Shown: positions 47,713 through 59,090, numbered from the stretch's first letter. The stretch: DNA of 64,000 nucleotides from Paraglaciecola psychrophila 170 (GCF_000347635.1 NC_020514.1:2046001-2110000), one strand, 5' to 3'. The notes: generated by a model not told the origin, from the letters alone. Numbers and translations are program-made.

Positions 47713-48404
47713 AAGTATAAAAGCCCGTTCGCCAGACTATGTTCTTCATCCAATTATCTGACAAATTTAGTTATTCCTTCGTTACCTGATTTAAACATTC
47801 TAAATTTTTCAATTACACTTTTTCGATGATTGTCACCCAATCTCGACTTCTCGACAATTGCTCCTACATTGTTCTACATTCAGCCGTCTATGGCGGTCGC
47901 TTGTCGAGCTGTTCAATTAGGTGAAGCTGTGCTTCTAAGGGATCCAGTTTAACCCTACTAAATATCATAAATAATTAGCGTAAATAAATGCCAAGTAATT
48001 CAAAAGACAAAAGCATTGGCTTTGCCGATTTTAATCTTTGGTGGCTCCGCCACTGCAGTTTCCGCACAAAAATGTTATTTTGGTGGGAAGTGACAGGATG
48101 TCACTTTAGCGACGGTTGGAAGGACACATTTGTAGCGACCTTATAATAAGTCTTTTCTTCGGTAAAAAATTGAGGGGCTGCTGCATTTTTCTGGGTTCTC
48201 TATTGTTGCTGTTGAGCATATTTACGGGATAAATATGGAACAGCATCAGTCGGCCTGAGAGTTAATGTGGACGGACGCACATTATAAAAAAGAGTCACTT
48301 GCTTGAAAGGATTCAAGAAAAACTATCATGGATGATGGCGCTAAGCGTGCTTTTAATTCTTTTTTATTGATGTTCCTAAGAGAACTAAATGATTTTAGTG
48401 CAAA
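47713..48404. other. Gene-poor stretch between IS982 and gltA
   Basis: No gene seen. A perfect inverted repeat AAGTGACA-GGA-TGTCACTT lies at 48088-48106, and GTAGCGACCTTATAATAAG near 48132 echoes the gltA terminator sequence. Remaining frames are short and unassigned. Confidence 0.45.
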
Positions 48405-48434
48405 AAAATAGCGACCTTATAAGGTCGCTATTTT
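48405..48434 (-). terminator. Terminator of gltA
   Basis: A 14-bp perfect inverted repeat, AAAATAGCGACCTT with AAGGTCGCTATTTT around a 2-base centre, flanked by A and T runs. It is usable in both directions and lies 17 bp past the gltA stop. Confidence 0.9.
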
Positions 48435-48450
48435 TAAAATTGATAACTAA

Positions 48451-49731
48451 CTATTTATCAATCTTACTATAAGGACGTTGTGCTTCACCAGTATATAACT
48501 GACGAGGACGACCTATTTTTTGTCCTGGCTGGCTCAACATTTCGTGCCAATGTGATACCCATCCTACTGTACGTGCCAAGGCAAAAATACAGGTAAACAT
48601 GTTGGTTGGAATACCAATCGCTTTTAGAATAATACCAGAATAGAAATCTACATTCGGGAAAAGTTTTTTCTCTGCAAAGTAGGGATCACTCAAAGCAATA
48701 CGTTCAAGTTCCATTGCTACATTAAGCAGTGGATCGTCGATGTTAAGCTCAGCTAAAACTTCATGACAACTTTCACGCATAACTGTGGCACGCGGATCGA
48801 AGTTTTTGTAAACTCTATGGCCAAAGCCCATTAAGCGGAACGGGTCATCTTTATCTTTGGCTCTAGCAATAAACTCAGGTATACGGTCAACTGTCCCTAT
48901 TTCCTCGAGCATATTCAAACAAGCTTCATTGGCACCGCCGTGAGCAGGCCCCCATAAAGACGCAACACCAGCAGCAATACACGCGTATGGGTTAGCACCA
49001 GACGATCCCGCCAAACGAACTGTAGAGGTTGATGCATTCTGTTCGTGATCAGCATGCAAAATAAATATTCTATCAACTGCCTTAGCTACTGCTGGACTGA
49101 TTTTATAATCTTCCGCGGGGACAGAAAACATCATGTTTAAAAAGTTTTCTGCATAACTCAATTCATTTTTAGGGTAAACAAAAGGTTGACCAATGTTGTA
49201 TTTGTAACACATTGCAACCAATGTCGGCATCTTAGCCACCAAGCGATAAGCGCTGCGTAGACGTTGTTCAGGATCATGAATGTTCAGGTCATCGTGATAA
49301 AAGGATGACATAGCACCTACCGAGCCACATAACATTGCCATTGGATGCGCATCGCGTCTGAAACCTCTGAAAAAGTTATTAATTTGGTCGTGAACAAGAG
49401 TATGACGAGTGATCGTGTCTTTAAAGTCTCTGTATTCTTCAGTGTTAGGAGTTTTATCATGCAAAAGCATGTAAACCACTTCAATGTAATCTGAATCTCG
49501 AGCTAATTCTTCAATGGAATAACCTCTGTGTAGCAGAATGCCTTTGGCGCCATCAATATAAGTGATCGTCGACTCACATGAGCCCGTTGCCATAAACCCA
49601 GGGTCATAAGTAAAGTAACCATTGGCACCTAAAGACCTTACATCTATTACATCGTGGCCTGCGGTACCTGACAAAATCGGAAGTTCGATTTCTTTGTCAC
49701 CCACTTTTAAAATGGCTTTATTTTCTGCCAT
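48451..49731 (-). CDS. gltA: Citrate synthase (type II)
   Basis: A 426-aa hexameric, gammaproteobacterial-type enzyme that condenses acetyl-CoA and oxaloacetate. N-terminal beta domain ([34 protein letters not shown]). Catalytic segments are [37 protein letters not shown] (His) and [16 protein letters not shown] (His), with Asp in [13 protein letters not shown]. Full length. Divergent from sdhC; the 468-bp gap between them holds the promoters of both TCA units. Confidence 0.97.
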   Translation of the reverse strand: MAENKAILKVGDKEIELPILSGTAGHDVIDVRSLGANGYFTYDPGFMATGSCESTITYIDGAKGILLHRGYSIEELARDSDYIEVVYMLLHDKTPNTEEYRDFKDTITRHTLVHDQINNFFRGFRRDAHPMAMLCGSVGAMSSFYHDDLNIHDPEQRLRSAYRLVAKMPTLVAMCYKYNIGQPFVYPKNELSYAENFLNMMFSVPAEDYKISPAVAKAVDRIFILHADHEQNASTSTVRLAGSSGANPYACIAAGVASLWGPAHGGANEACLNMLEEIGTVDRIPEFIARAKDKDDPFRLMGFGHRVYKNFDPRATVMRESCHEVLAELNIDDPLLNVAMELERIALSDPYFAEKKLFPNVDFYSGIILKAIGIPTNMFTCIFALARTVGWVSHWHEMLSQPGQKIGRPRQLYTGEAQRPYSKIDK

Positions 49732-50199
49732 ATACTGTTCTCCTCAGAATCGTTTCATGTTCGATAAACAGCATGCTCTGCTGTTTACTGGGGGGGGAAT
49801 TGCCGCTATTTGAACTTAAATTGACTCATAATGTCAATTTTAATGCGTTCCGCTTAGTAAATATTCACTTCTTTCGCCCCCTCAATGCAAATATAATTTT
49901 GGAATAGCATGGTTAAGATTCGTATTAGGTGAGTATTTCTTATTTACACGCAACACCCTGACTTAACTTATTACTTATAAACCTTTAATAAAGAACAATA
50001 ATTGTATTTGTTTGAATGGCTGGATATACTTATTGGGCTTAAAGCACTTGGTATTGAAAAGATTATTTATACTTAACCTTTCTTTAACAAAGTGGCAACA
50101 ATCTTAGGGAACAGAAATTGAATTTTAGCAAAAATTTAACATGCGAGATGTTATAAGCCGAAATGTTTTAACTACCTACGGGTATAAAGAGTAATAAAC
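49732..50199. promoter_or_regulatory. gltA/sdhC divergent control region
   Basis: AT-rich, no gene. AAATTGAC (49818-49825) and GTCAATTT (49833-49840) form a perfect 8-bp inverted repeat about 90 bp before gltA, either an operator or a leader hairpin. A run of eight G lies at 49790-49797 near the gltA start. No CRP or ArcA site could be named with confidence. Confidence 0.5.
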
Positions 50200-50574
50200 G
50201 TGAAAAAACAAAGACCAGTTAACTTACAACTCAATACTATTAGTTTTCCTCCTGCAGCAATCACTTCAATTCTCCATCGTATTACAGGCGTCGCATTGTT
50301 TTTTGCAATGATGTTTGTGATCTGGGCGTGGGCGATGTCTGTATCATCATCTGAGAGTTTCGCTCTCGTTCAAGAACAAATGGCGGGTCCTCTTGGTAAG
50401 TTTGTTGCCATAGGCACCATTTCTGCCTTGACGTATCATGTGTTAGGCGGTCTCAGGCACATGGTAATGGATATGGGGTATTGGGAAGAACTTCAGTCCG
50501 GTGATATAAGTGCTAAAGCAATTATTGCGGCATGGATTATCTTAACAATCTTAGTAGGAGTTGTATTATGGTAA
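50200..50574 (+). CDS. sdhC: Succinate dehydrogenase cytochrome b556 subunit
   Basis: A 124-aa membrane anchor with three TM helices. GTG start at 50200 (MKKQRPVNLQLNTISFP). SITSILHRITGVALFF-type motif appears as AITSILHRITGVALFF near residue 22; the heme-ligand His lies in GTISALTYHVLGGLRHMVMD. First gene of sdhCDAB-sucABCD; overlaps sdhD by seven bases. Confidence 0.96.
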   Translation: MKKQRPVNLQLNTISFPPAAITSILHRITGVALFFAMMFVIWAWAMSVSSSESFALVQEQMAGPLGKFVAIGTISALTYHVLGGLRHMVMDMGYWEELQSGDISAKAIIAAWIILTILVGVVLW

Positions 50575-50915
50575 CGGGTCAAGCAAGTTTAAAACGTAAT
50601 GGCGTACAAGATTACGTCACTACACGTGCTACCGCTTTGATTATGACTGCGTTTTCTTTGTTTATGGGGTGGTATTTTATCTCTACCCCAGCCATTACTT
50701 ATGTAATGTGGAACGATTTGTTTTCTGGTCTTGCGATGAAAGTATTCACATTTGTTACTTTGGTTTCGATCATGTTCCACATTCGTATTGGTATGTGGCA
50801 GGTTTTAACCGACTATGTTAAAGCACCAGGTTTGCGTGCGTTTATTCAATTTGTTATTAACCTAACTGCATTTGTTTATGTGGTTGTTGGTTTATTTGTT
50901 TTGTGGGGTGTGTAA
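50568..50915 (+). CDS. sdhD: Succinate dehydrogenase hydrophobic anchor subunit
   Basis: A 115-aa, three-helix anchor. ATG 50568 (MVTGQASLKRNGVQDYVTTR) is chosen over an in-frame codon at 50532 because it matches the family N-terminus and overlaps the sdhC stop. RATALIMTAFSLFMGWYF and SIMFHIRIGMWQVLTDYVK (heme/quinone region with His) are typical. Its stop abuts the sdhA start. Confidence 0.96.
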   Translation: MVTGQASLKRNGVQDYVTTRATALIMTAFSLFMGWYFISTPAITYVMWNDLFSGLAMKVFTFVTLVSIMFHIRIGMWQVLTDYVKAPGLRAFIQFVINLTAFVYVVVGLFVLWGV

Positions 50916-52685
50916 ATGAGTCTTCCTGTACATGAATTTGATGCAGTCGTAATTGGTGCTGGCGGCGCAGGTATGCGCGCGGCGTTACAGATTACAGAAT
51001 CGGGTAAATCGTGTGCCCTATTATCTAAAGTTTTCCCTACACGTTCTCATACAGTATCGGCACAGGGTGGTATTACTGTTGCTCTTGGTAATGCTCATGA
51101 AGATAACTGGGAATGGCACATGTACGATACGGTCAAAGGTTCCGATTATATTGGTGATCAAGACGCAATCGAATATATGTGTAAAACAGGTCCTGAAGCC
51201 ATTATTGAAATGGAAAATATGGGGTTGCCTTTTTCTCGCTTCGAAAATGGAAAAATTTATCAACGTCCGTTCGGCGGCCAATCTCAAAACTTTGGTGGAG
51301 AGCAAGGCGCACGTACTGCAGCAGCAGCTGATAGAACGGGTCACGCATTATTACATTTGCTTTATCAACAAAATGTTAAAAATAAAACTAAAATATTCAG
51401 TGAGTGGTATGCACTCGATTTGGTAAAAAATCAAGACGGTGATGTAGTGGGTTGTACTGCCATTGATATCGAGTCTGGTGAAGTTGTATATTTCAAATCT
51501 AAAGCAGTAGTATTAGCAACCGGTGGGGCTGGGCGTATTTACGCTTCAACTACTAATGCTCATATTAATACTGGCGACGGCTTAGGTATGGCACTACGTG
51601 CTGGTGTTCCCATGCAAGATATGGAAATGTGGCAGTTCCACCCAACAGGGATTGCAGGTGCTGGTACCCTAGTAACCGAAGGTTGTCGTGGTGAAGGCGG
51701 TTACCTTCTAAATAAAAACGGCGAACGTTTTATGGAACGATATGCGCCTAATGCCAAAGATTTAGCCGGACGAGACGTTGTTGCTCGTTCGATGATGACA
51801 GAAATTCGTGAAGGTCGTGGCTTCGACGGTCCACAAGGTCCACATTGTAAGCTGAAGCTTGATCACTTAGGTAAAGATGTTCTTGAATCTCGTCTGCCAG
51901 GTATCTTAGAATTATCTCGTACATTCGCTCACGTCGACCCCATTAAAGAGCCAATTCCTGTCATTCCAACTTGTCATTATATGATGGGCGGTATACCGAC
52001 CAATGTTGACGGACAAGCGCTTACCATGGACGTAAATGGAAAAACTTCACCTATTAAAGGGTTGTTTGCTTGTGGTGAAATTGCATGTGTATCAGTACAT
52101 GGTGCCAACAGACTAGGTGGTAATTCATTATTAGACTTAGTCGTTTTTGGCCGTGCTACAGGATTACATCTTGGTAAAGCGATTGATGGTATCGATGCTC
52201 GTGAAGCGTCAGAAGATGATGTTGATCAAGCGATGGTGCGCTTTAATCGCTGGGAAAATTCACCAGTGGGTAAAGGCGAAGATCCTGTTCAAATTAAGAA
52301 AGACTTGCAGCAATGTATGCAATTAAACTTCTCGGTATTTCGTGAAGGTGAGTCAATGGCTACAGGTTTGAAAGAGTTAAATGATATCCGAGAAAGATTA
52401 GATAACGCTAGCCTTAATGATAAGAGTAATGACTTTAATACTATGCGTATCGAATGTCTTGAACTCGATAATTTAATGGAAACTGCCTACACCACAGCTG
52501 TAGCGTCTAATTTCAGAACAGAGAGTCGCGGTGCTCACAGTCGTTTTGATTTTCCTGATAGAGATGATAAGGATTGGTTATGCCATTCTGTTTATTTACC
52601 GGATTCAAAATCAATGATAAAACGTGAAGTGAATATGTCACCCAAGTTGCGTGAAGCCTTTCCACCTAAAGCAAGAACATACTAG
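50916..52685 (+). CDS. sdhA: Succinate dehydrogenase flavoprotein subunit
   Basis: A 589-aa catalytic subunit oxidising succinate to fumarate. FAD motif [20 protein letters not shown], covalent-FAD His in [14 protein letters not shown], substrate motif [21 protein letters not shown] and [13 protein letters not shown] are all present. It ends with the usual [15 protein letters not shown]. Complete and of normal length. Confidence 0.98.
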   Translation: MSLPVHEFDAVVIGAGGAGMRAALQITESGKSCALLSKVFPTRSHTVSAQGGITVALGNAHEDNWEWHMYDTVKGSDYIGDQDAIEYMCKTGPEAIIEMENMGLPFSRFENGKIYQRPFGGQSQNFGGEQGARTAAAADRTGHALLHLLYQQNVKNKTKIFSEWYALDLVKNQDGDVVGCTAIDIESGEVVYFKSKAVVLATGGAGRIYASTTNAHINTGDGLGMALRAGVPMQDMEMWQFHPTGIAGAGTLVTEGCRGEGGYLLNKNGERFMERYAPNAKDLAGRDVVARSMMTEIREGRGFDGPQGPHCKLKLDHLGKDVLESRLPGILELSRTFAHVDPIKEPIPVIPTCHYMMGGIPTNVDGQALTMDVNGKTSPIKGLFACGEIACVSVHGANRLGGNSLLDLVVFGRATGLHLGKAIDGIDAREASEDDVDQAMVRFNRWENSPVGKGEDPVQIKKDLQQCMQLNFSVFREGESMATGLKELNDIRERLDNASLNDKSNDFNTMRIECLELDNLMETAYTTAVASNFRTESRGAHSRFDFPDRDDKDWLCHSVYLPDSKSMIKREVNMSPKLREAFPPKARTY

Positions 52686-52696
52686 GAGCAACAATT

Positions 52697-53407
52697 ATGC
52701 AATTAAATCTTTCAGTCTACCGTTACAATCCTGATATTGATAACGCTCCTCGTATGCAAGATTATCAGTTGGAGGTCGCAGAAGGCCAAGACATGATGGT
52801 ATTGGATGCATTGATAGCATTAAAAGAAAAGGATCCTACTCTGTCATTTCGTCGTTCATGCCGTGAAGGTGTATGTGGCTCTGATGGCGTAAACATGAAT
52901 GGTAAAAATGGCTTAGCGTGCATCACACCAATATCAGCACTTAAAGGTTCTAAGATAGTGGTTCGTCCATTACCTGGATTACCTGTGGTGCGTGATTTGG
53001 TAACTGATATGACGCAATTTTATACTCAGTATGAAAAAATAAAGCCGTACCTTATTAACGACGATAAGCAACCGCCAGCCCGTGAGTTTTTGCAGTCCCC
53101 TGAAGAAAGAGAAAAGCTAGATGGTTTGTACGAGTGCATATTGTGTGCATGTTGTTCAAGCTCTTGCCCATCTTTCTGGTGGAACCCAGATAAGTTTATT
53201 GGCCCTGCCGGTTTGTTACATGCCTATCGCTTCCTAGCTGATAGCAGAGATACAGCAACTGATGAACGTTTAAATGGCTTAGATGATGCATTTAGTGTAT
53301 TTAGATGCCATGGCATCATGAACTGCGTCAGTGTTTGTCCAAAGGGATTAAACCCAACAAAAGCGATTGGTCATATCAAATCTATGCTGCTCAAACGAGC
53401 AGTGTAG
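52697..53407 (+). CDS. sdhB: Succinate dehydrogenase iron-sulfur subunit
   Basis: A 236-aa protein with three clusters: [2Fe-2S] in SCREGVCGSDGVNMNG with LACIT, then [4Fe-4S] and [3Fe-4S] in CILCACCSSSCPSFWWNPD and CHGIMNCVSVCPKGLNPTKA. It passes electrons from SdhA to quinone. Eleven bases after sdhA. Confidence 0.98.
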   Translation: MQLNLSVYRYNPDIDNAPRMQDYQLEVAEGQDMMVLDALIALKEKDPTLSFRRSCREGVCGSDGVNMNGKNGLACITPISALKGSKIVVRPLPGLPVVRDLVTDMTQFYTQYEKIKPYLINDDKQPPAREFLQSPEEREKLDGLYECILCACCSSSCPSFWWNPDKFIGPAGLLHAYRFLADSRDTATDERLNGLDDAFSVFRCHGIMNCVSVCPKGLNPTKAIGHIKSMLLKRAV

Positions 53408-53429
53408 GTTTTACTAATAATAAAATACC

Positions 53430-53445
53430 GTGTGCTTCGGCACAC
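53430..53445 (+). promoter_or_regulatory. GTGTGC-TTCG-GCACAC hairpin between sdhB and sucA
   Basis: A 6-bp perfect stem closed by a C(UUCG)G tetraloop, an exceptionally stable RNA hairpin. It lies in the 73-bp sdhB-sucA gap, followed by only a short TTATT. It is more likely an RNA processing or stability element, or a weak attenuator, than a full terminator. Confidence 0.6.
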
Positions 53446-53480
53446 TTATTCGCAGGTCTGATTAAAACCAAGGGACGACA

Positions 53481-56300
53481 ATGCAGCAAAGCGTGATGAA
53501 AGCATGGTGGGATTCTTCTCACATGGCTGGTGGCAACGCAACTTATATAGAAGAAATGTACGAAGCGTTTTTAGATGATTCACAAAGTGTGTCTGATGAA
53601 TGGCGAGACATTTTCGAAAAGTTACCTAAACTTGATGGAGTAGAAGTTGAAACCAAGCACAGTCTTGTTCGCGACCAATTTCGACATCTAGCCGCACTGG
53701 GTCCAGCCTCTCGAGTTAGTTCAGCTCAGTCAACTGCAAGTGGCAGTGATGAAAAGCAGGTTAAAGTATTACAATTGATTAATGCCTTTCGATTCAGAGG
53801 CCATCAACATGCTAATCTTGACCCTCTCGGGCTGTGGAAACAACCAAGGGTCAGAGACTTGGAACTTTCACACCATAATCTTTCTGAAAAAGACTTTGAT
53901 ACCACGTTCAATTTAGGTTCTTATGCCATCGGCAAAGAGTCTATGCCTTTGGGTGAATTATTTGACTCGCTTAATCGCACCTATTGTGGCTCCATCGGTA
54001 CTGAATACATGCACATTACCGATACGGATCAGAAACGTTGGTTGCAACATCGTATCGAATCCGTTCAAGCTAAGCCTGAAGTTGCTCGCGAAGATAAAAT
54101 CAATCTTCTTAAAGGTTTAGTGGCCGCGGACGGAATGGAAAAGTATCTTGGCGCTAAATTTCCCGGTGCGAAACGTTTTTCTCTTGAAGGCGGTGACTCA
54201 TTAGTACCTATGCTCAAAGCTCTGATCAGTCATGCCGGTAGTAATGGCACTAAAGAAGTTGTTGTGGGTATGGCACACCGAGGTAGGATCAATACATTAG
54301 TGAATGTACTGGGGAAAAATCCGTCGGTACTTTTTGATGAGTTTTCCGGTAAACATGATGATTCGCTAGGTGCTGGTGATGTGAAGTATCACGCAGGTTA
54401 CTCTTCCGATTTTGCCACACCAGGCGGTAACTTACACTTAGCATTGGCATTTAATCCATCGCATCTTGAAATTGTTAACCCAGTTGTTATTGGTTCTGTT
54501 CGTGCTCGATTAGACCGACGTGGGTGTTCTGATGGTTCGTTAGTTTTACCTATTACCATTCACGGTGATGCCGCTATTGCGGGACAAGGTGTGGTGCAAG
54601 AAACTTTTAACATGTCGCAAACTCGTGGTTTCCAAGTGGGTGGCACAGTACGTATTGTAATTAATAATCAAGTAGGTTTTACCACTTCTAAAACTGAAGA
54701 TGCACGCTCAACGCAATATTGCACTGACATTGCGAAAATGGTTCAGGCTCCTATATTTCATGTGAATTCTGACGACCCTGAAGCGGTATTGTTTGTAACA
54801 AGACTTGCCTTAGATTATCGAAACCAATTTAAACGTGATGTGGTAATTGATTTAGTTTGTTATCGACGTCATGGACACAACGAAGCTGACGAACCAAATG
54901 CAACTCAGCCAATAATGTATCAAAAAATTAAAATCCATCCTGTGCCACGTAAAATCTACGCAGACCAACTTATCGCTGAAGGTGTTATAGAAGCACACGA
55001 AGTAAAAAAATTGGTGAGTGATTATCGTGCTGCACTCGATCACGGTGCTTGTGTGGTCGAAGAATGGCGCCCAATGACTGAGCATTCAGTGGATTGGTCC
55101 CCATTTCTTGGACATGATTGGGATGTTAATTACGACAGTTCAATCAGCGTAGATCAAATTAAAGAATTAGGCGAAAAGCTGTGTACTTTTCCCGCTGATT
55201 ATACACTTCAATCACGTGTTGCTAAGTTATATAAAGACCGAGTCTCAATGATAAATGGCGAAAAAGCACTAGATTGGGGGATGGCAGAAAACTTAGCTTA
55301 CGCCGATATAGTTACCAGAGGCAGTAATATACGTATGACAGGGCAAGACTCTGGTCGTGGTACTTTTTTCCATCGCCATGCAGTCTTGCATAATCAAACT
55401 GATGGTTCTGATTATATACCTTTGGCTAATATGAACGACGATCAAGGTAAAATGGAAATATACGATTCTGTCTTATCTGAAGCAGCGGTTGTTGCTTTTG
55501 AGTATGGTTACGCAACAGCAGAGCCCGGTACACTGACTATTTGGGAAGCTCAATTTGGTGACTTTGCTAACGGTGCTCAGGTTGTGATCGATCAGTTTCT
55601 AAGTTCTGGTGAAGCCAAGTGGGGACGTTTGTGTGGATTGACTTTGTTGTTACCTCACGGTTATGAAGGTCAAGGACCAGAGCATAGTTCTGCCAGGTTA
55701 GAGCGTTTCTTGCAAATGTGTGCCGATCATAATTGGCAGGTATGTGTACCTTCAACGCCAGCTCAAGTATTTAACATGTTAAGGCGTCAGGCATGTCGCC
55801 CGTTACGTAAACCGCTCATCGTCATGTCACCTAAGTCTTTATTGCGTCATCCTTTAGCTGTATCAAGCATTGAAGAACTAGCTGAGGGTGTGTTTCATAA
55901 TGTTATTGACGAAATAGATGACATTGTGTCAAATAAAGTTAAACGTGTTGTGATGTGCTCAGGCAAAGTCTATTACGACTTGTTAGAGCAGCGCCGCAAG
56001 AACGAACAAACCGACGTAGCTATTATTCGAGTCGAACAACTATATCCTTTTCCTCAAGCAGAATTTGGTCAAATCATGAGTAAATTCAAACACGTTAAGG
56101 ACTGGGTATGGTGTCAAGAAGAACCTCAAAACCAAGGTGCTTGGTATTGTAGTCAACATCATTTTCGGACTGCGTTACCCAGAGCTGCCACGTTAACATA
56201 TGCCGGTCGAAACGCCTCTGCTTCTCCAGCGGTAGGTTATATTTCAGTTCACAACCAACAGCAAAAAGATTTGGTTGATGATGCATTAACAATTAAATAA
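53481..56300 (+). CDS. sucA: 2-oxoglutarate dehydrogenase E1
   Basis: A 939-aa thiamine-diphosphate enzyme, the first component of the 2-oxoglutarate dehydrogenase complex. N-terminal E2-binding segment (SSHMAGGNATYIEEMYEAFL), GMAHRGRINTLVNVLGKNP, the TPP region HGDAAIAGQGVVQETFNMSQ with INNQVGFTTS, and the transketolase domain (RGTFFHRHAVLHNQ, GYEGQGPEHSSARLERFLQM). Full length. Ten bases before sucB. Confidence 0.98.
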   Translation: MQQSVMKAWWDSSHMAGGNATYIEEMYEAFLDDSQSVSDEWRDIFEKLPKLDGVEVETKHSLVRDQFRHLAALGPASRVSSAQSTASGSDEKQVKVLQLINAFRFRGHQHANLDPLGLWKQPRVRDLELSHHNLSEKDFDTTFNLGSYAIGKESMPLGELFDSLNRTYCGSIGTEYMHITDTDQKRWLQHRIESVQAKPEVAREDKINLLKGLVAADGMEKYLGAKFPGAKRFSLEGGDSLVPMLKALISHAGSNGTKEVVVGMAHRGRINTLVNVLGKNPSVLFDEFSGKHDDSLGAGDVKYHAGYSSDFATPGGNLHLALAFNPSHLEIVNPVVIGSVRARLDRRGCSDGSLVLPITIHGDAAIAGQGVVQETFNMSQTRGFQVGGTVRIVINNQVGFTTSKTEDARSTQYCTDIAKMVQAPIFHVNSDDPEAVLFVTRLALDYRNQFKRDVVIDLVCYRRHGHNEADEPNATQPIMYQKIKIHPVPRKIYADQLIAEGVIEAHEVKKLVSDYRAALDHGACVVEEWRPMTEHSVDWSPFLGHDWDVNYDSSISVDQIKELGEKLCTFPADYTLQSRVAKLYKDRVSMINGEKALDWGMAENLAYADIVTRGSNIRMTGQDSGRGTFFHRHAVLHNQTDGSDYIPLANMNDDQGKMEIYDSVLSEAAVVAFEYGYATAEPGTLTIWEAQFGDFANGAQVVIDQFLSSGEAKWGRLCGLTLLLPHGYEGQGPEHSSARLERFLQMCADHNWQVCVPSTPAQVFNMLRRQACRPLRKPLIVMSPKSLLRHPLAVSSIEELAEGVFHNVIDEIDDIVSNKVKRVVMCSGKVYYDLLEQRRKNEQTDVAIIRVEQLYPFPQAEFGQIMSKFKHVKDWVWCQEEPQNQGAWYCSQHHFRTALPRAATLTYAGRNASASPAVGYISVHNQQQKDLVDDALTIK

Positions 56301-56309
56301 GGAACCAGT

Positions 56310-57800
56310 ATGACAATAGAAATAAAAGTACCGGTGTTGCCCGAATCAGTGGCAGATGCATCCATCGCTACCTGGCATGTAAAGGTAGGTGACAAAGTGA
56401 GTCGCGACCAAAATCTTGTAGATATTGAAACAGATAAAGTAGTGTTAGAAGTTGTTGCACCTGCAGACGGCGTTGTCAGTGAAATTTTTAATGCTGAGGG
56501 CGACACGGTGTTAGGTGAACAAACTATTGCTAATTTTGAGGAAGGTGCGGGTGCGGTCGCAACTGAAGCCGAAGCTCCTGCTCAAACTAGTGAAAAATCA
56601 AGTCAACCATCAGCTAATAAGGGTGAGTCAGTGGAAATTAAGGTACCTGTTCTGCCAGAGTCAGTGGCAGATGCAACAATTGCAACTTGGCATGTTAAGC
56701 CCGGTGAAGCTATTTCTCGTGATCAGAACTTAGTTGATATCGAGACTGATAAAGTAGTGTTAGAAGTTGTGGCACCTGCTGATGGCACATTAAGTGAAAT
56801 TTTAGCGCCCGAAGGCGAAACAGTAAACGGTGAGCAGGTGATTGCGCACTTTATCGCCGGTGCTGTTGCCGCTGCACCAGCTACCAGCGAAGCCTCTGGT
56901 TCAACTGACGAAAATGATGCCCTTAGCCCTTCTGTTCGCAGACTATTAGCTGAGAAAGGCTTAGATGCTTCTAATATTAAAGGCACAGGAAAAGGCGGTC
57001 GAGTTACTAAAGAAGACGTTGAAAAATCTTTACAAGCCCCGGCAGCTAAATCATCTGCATCTGCAGAAGCAGCACCAGCACCAGTTGTTGCATTAGATAA
57101 CCGAACCGACAAACGAGTACCAATGACACGTTTGCGCAAGACTATCGCTACGCGTTTGTTAGAAGCAAAAAATAGCACCGCTATGTTGACTACGTTTAAC
57201 GAAGTGAACATGAAGCCAATTATGGATTTGCGTAAGCAATACCAAGAAAGTTTTGAAAAACGTCACGGTATTCGTCTTGGCTTTATGTCTTTCTATGTAA
57301 AAGCCGTAACTGAAGCGCTTAAACGTTTCCCTGAAGTAAACGCCTCTATCGATGGTGATGATATTTGTTATCACAATTATTTCGATATCTCTATTGCTGT
57401 ATCAACCCCTCGTGGATTGGTAACACCAGTACTTAAAGATACTGATTCGTTAGGAATGGCTGGTATTGAAGGTGGTATCAGATCACTGGCACTTAAAGGT
57501 CGTGATGGTAAGTTAACTTTAGCTGAGATGCAGGGTGGTAACTTCACTATTACAAATGGTGGAGTGTTTGGTTCGTTGTTGTCGACACCTATTCTGAACC
57601 TTCCACAAAGTGCTATTTTAGGTATGCATAAAATTCAAGATAGACCTATGGCAGTGAACGGTAAAGTTGAAATTTTGCCAATGATGTATTTAGCATTGTC
57701 TTATGATCACCGCATTATTGATGGTAAAGAGTCTGTTGGCTTTTTGGTGACCATCAAAGAAATGTTAGAAGATCCAACACGTCTTTTATTAGATGTGTAA
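56310..57800 (+). CDS. sucB: Dihydrolipoamide succinyltransferase E2 with two lipoyl domains
   Basis: A 496-aa E2 core protein. Two near-identical lipoyl domains (residues about 4-78 and 109-183) each contain the lipoylation motif [11 protein letters not shown], with Lys43 and Lys148. An E1/E3-binding domain follows ([20 protein letters not shown], about 206-240), then an Ala/Pro linker and the catalytic domain with [15 protein letters not shown]. Escherichia coli SucB has one lipoyl domain and about 405 aa, so the duplication accounts for the extra length. Confidence 0.97.
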   Translation: MTIEIKVPVLPESVADASIATWHVKVGDKVSRDQNLVDIETDKVVLEVVAPADGVVSEIFNAEGDTVLGEQTIANFEEGAGAVATEAEAPAQTSEKSSQPSANKGESVEIKVPVLPESVADATIATWHVKPGEAISRDQNLVDIETDKVVLEVVAPADGTLSEILAPEGETVNGEQVIAHFIAGAVAAAPATSEASGSTDENDALSPSVRRLLAEKGLDASNIKGTGKGGRVTKEDVEKSLQAPAAKSSASAEAAPAPVVALDNRTDKRVPMTRLRKTIATRLLEAKNSTAMLTTFNEVNMKPIMDLRKQYQESFEKRHGIRLGFMSFYVKAVTEALKRFPEVNASIDGDDICYHNYFDISIAVSTPRGLVTPVLKDTDSLGMAGIEGGIRSLALKGRDGKLTLAEMQGGNFTITNGGVFGSLLSTPILNLPQSAILGMHKIQDRPMAVNGKVEILPMMYLALSYDHRIIDGKESVGFLVTIKEMLEDPTRLLLDV

Positions 57801-57923
57801 CTAATCGAGGCAGCTGAGGACTAACCCTAGCTGCGTCTTCGTTGTTATTGTGTTACATAACGACATAAAAAATAAAGCGGCTTACTAGCGGCTTTTTTCT
57901 TACATTAAACGGGTAGAAAAACC

Positions 57924-59090
57924 ATGAATTTGCATGAATATCAAGGCAAGCAGTTATTCAAAGAGTACGGTTTGCCAGTCTCTGACGGAATAGCAGCTTC
58001 GACTCCAGAAGAAGCTGTAGCGGCAGCTGATAAAATTGGCGGCAGTGAGTGGGTAGTTAAATGCCAAGTTCACGCAGGTGGCCGAGGTAAGGCTGGCGGC
58101 GTAAAATTGGTCAAAACTAAAGAAGAAATCAAAGCCTTCGCTGAAAAGTGGTTAGGCAAAAATTTAGTGACTTTTCAAACTGATGAACATGGTCAGCCAG
58201 TCACCAAAATTTTGGTTGAAACCTGCACTGATATCGCAGATGAGTTGTATTTAGGTGCGGTTGTTGACCGTACTTCTCGTCGCATTGTTTTCATGGCGTC
58301 TACTGAAGGCGGTGTTGAAATTGAAACTGTTGCTCATGAAACACCTGAAAAGATTTTAAAAGCTGAAATCGATCCTATTGTCGGTGCACAGCCTTACCAA
58401 GCCCGTGAAATGGCGTTTAAATTGGGCCTTAAAGGCGTACAGATTAAACAGTTCACTAAGATATTTCTTGGTTTAGCAAAAATGTTTGTGGACCTAGATA
58501 TCGCCCTTATCGAAATCAACCCTCTAGTGATTAAAGCTGACGGTGATATTCACTGTCTAGATGCTAAATTAGCTATCGATGGTAACGCTGTTTATCGTCA
58601 ACCTAAAGTAGCAGCTATGCACGATCCATCACAAGATGATGCTCGTGAAGCAGAGGCGGCTAAATGGGAACTTAACTATGTAGCACTAGACGGAAACGTT
58701 GGCTGTATGGTGAATGGTGCCGGTCTTGCTATGGGAACTATGGATATTGTTAACTTACACGGTGGCAAGCCAGCTAACTTCCTTGATGTGGGCGGCGGTG
58801 CAACCAAAGAACGTGTTGCTGAAGCATTCAAAATCATTCTTTCTGATAGCAACGTGAGTGCTGTACTAGTGAACATATTTGGTGGCATTGTTCGTTGTGA
58901 CATGATTGCTGAAGGTATTATTGGCGCAGTTAAAGAAGTAGGCGTTAATGTTCCCGTTGTTGTTCGTTTAGAAGGTACTAACGCTGAACTAGGCCGTGAA
59001 GTATTAGCTGCTTCAGACCTAGATATCATAGCTGCAAGCAGTCTGACTGATGCCGCTAAATTAGTTGTTAAAGCCGCGGAGGGCAAATAA
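57924..59090 (+). CDS. sucC: Succinyl-CoA synthetase beta subunit
   Basis: A 388-aa ATP-grasp subunit. [37 protein letters not shown] (nucleotide binding), [10 protein letters not shown], and [20 protein letters not shown] with [16 protein letters not shown] are diagnostic. One base overlap with sucD (TAATG). The 123-bp gap after sucB may carry a separate promoter or processing site. Confidence 0.98.
   Translation: MNLHEYQGKQLFKEYGLPVSDGIAASTPEEAVAAADKIGGSEWVVKCQVHAGGRGKAGGVKLVKTKEEIKAFAEKWLGKNLVTFQTDEHGQPVTKILVETCTDIADELYLGAVVDRTSRRIVFMASTEGGVEIETVAHETPEKILKAEIDPIVGAQPYQAREMAFKLGLKGVQIKQFTKIFLGLAKMFVDLDIALIEINPLVIKADGDIHCLDAKLAIDGNAVYRQPKVAAMHDPSQDDAREAEAAKWELNYVALDGNVGCMVNGAGLAMGTMDIVNLHGGKPANFLDVGGGATKERVAEAFKIILSDSNVSAVLVNIFGGIVRCDMIAEGIIGAVKEVGVNVPVVVRLEGTNAELGREVLAASDLDIIAASSLTDAAKLVVKAAEGK

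Noticed and set aside
53923..54120. Alternative frames inside sucA and other TCA genes
   Set aside because: Out-of-frame shadows of highly conserved enzymes.
57870..57900. AGCGGCTTACTAGCGGCTTT as a terminator between sucB and sucC
   Set aside because: The two AGCGGCT units are direct, not inverted, so no stable stem forms; a full terminator inside the operon is not supported.
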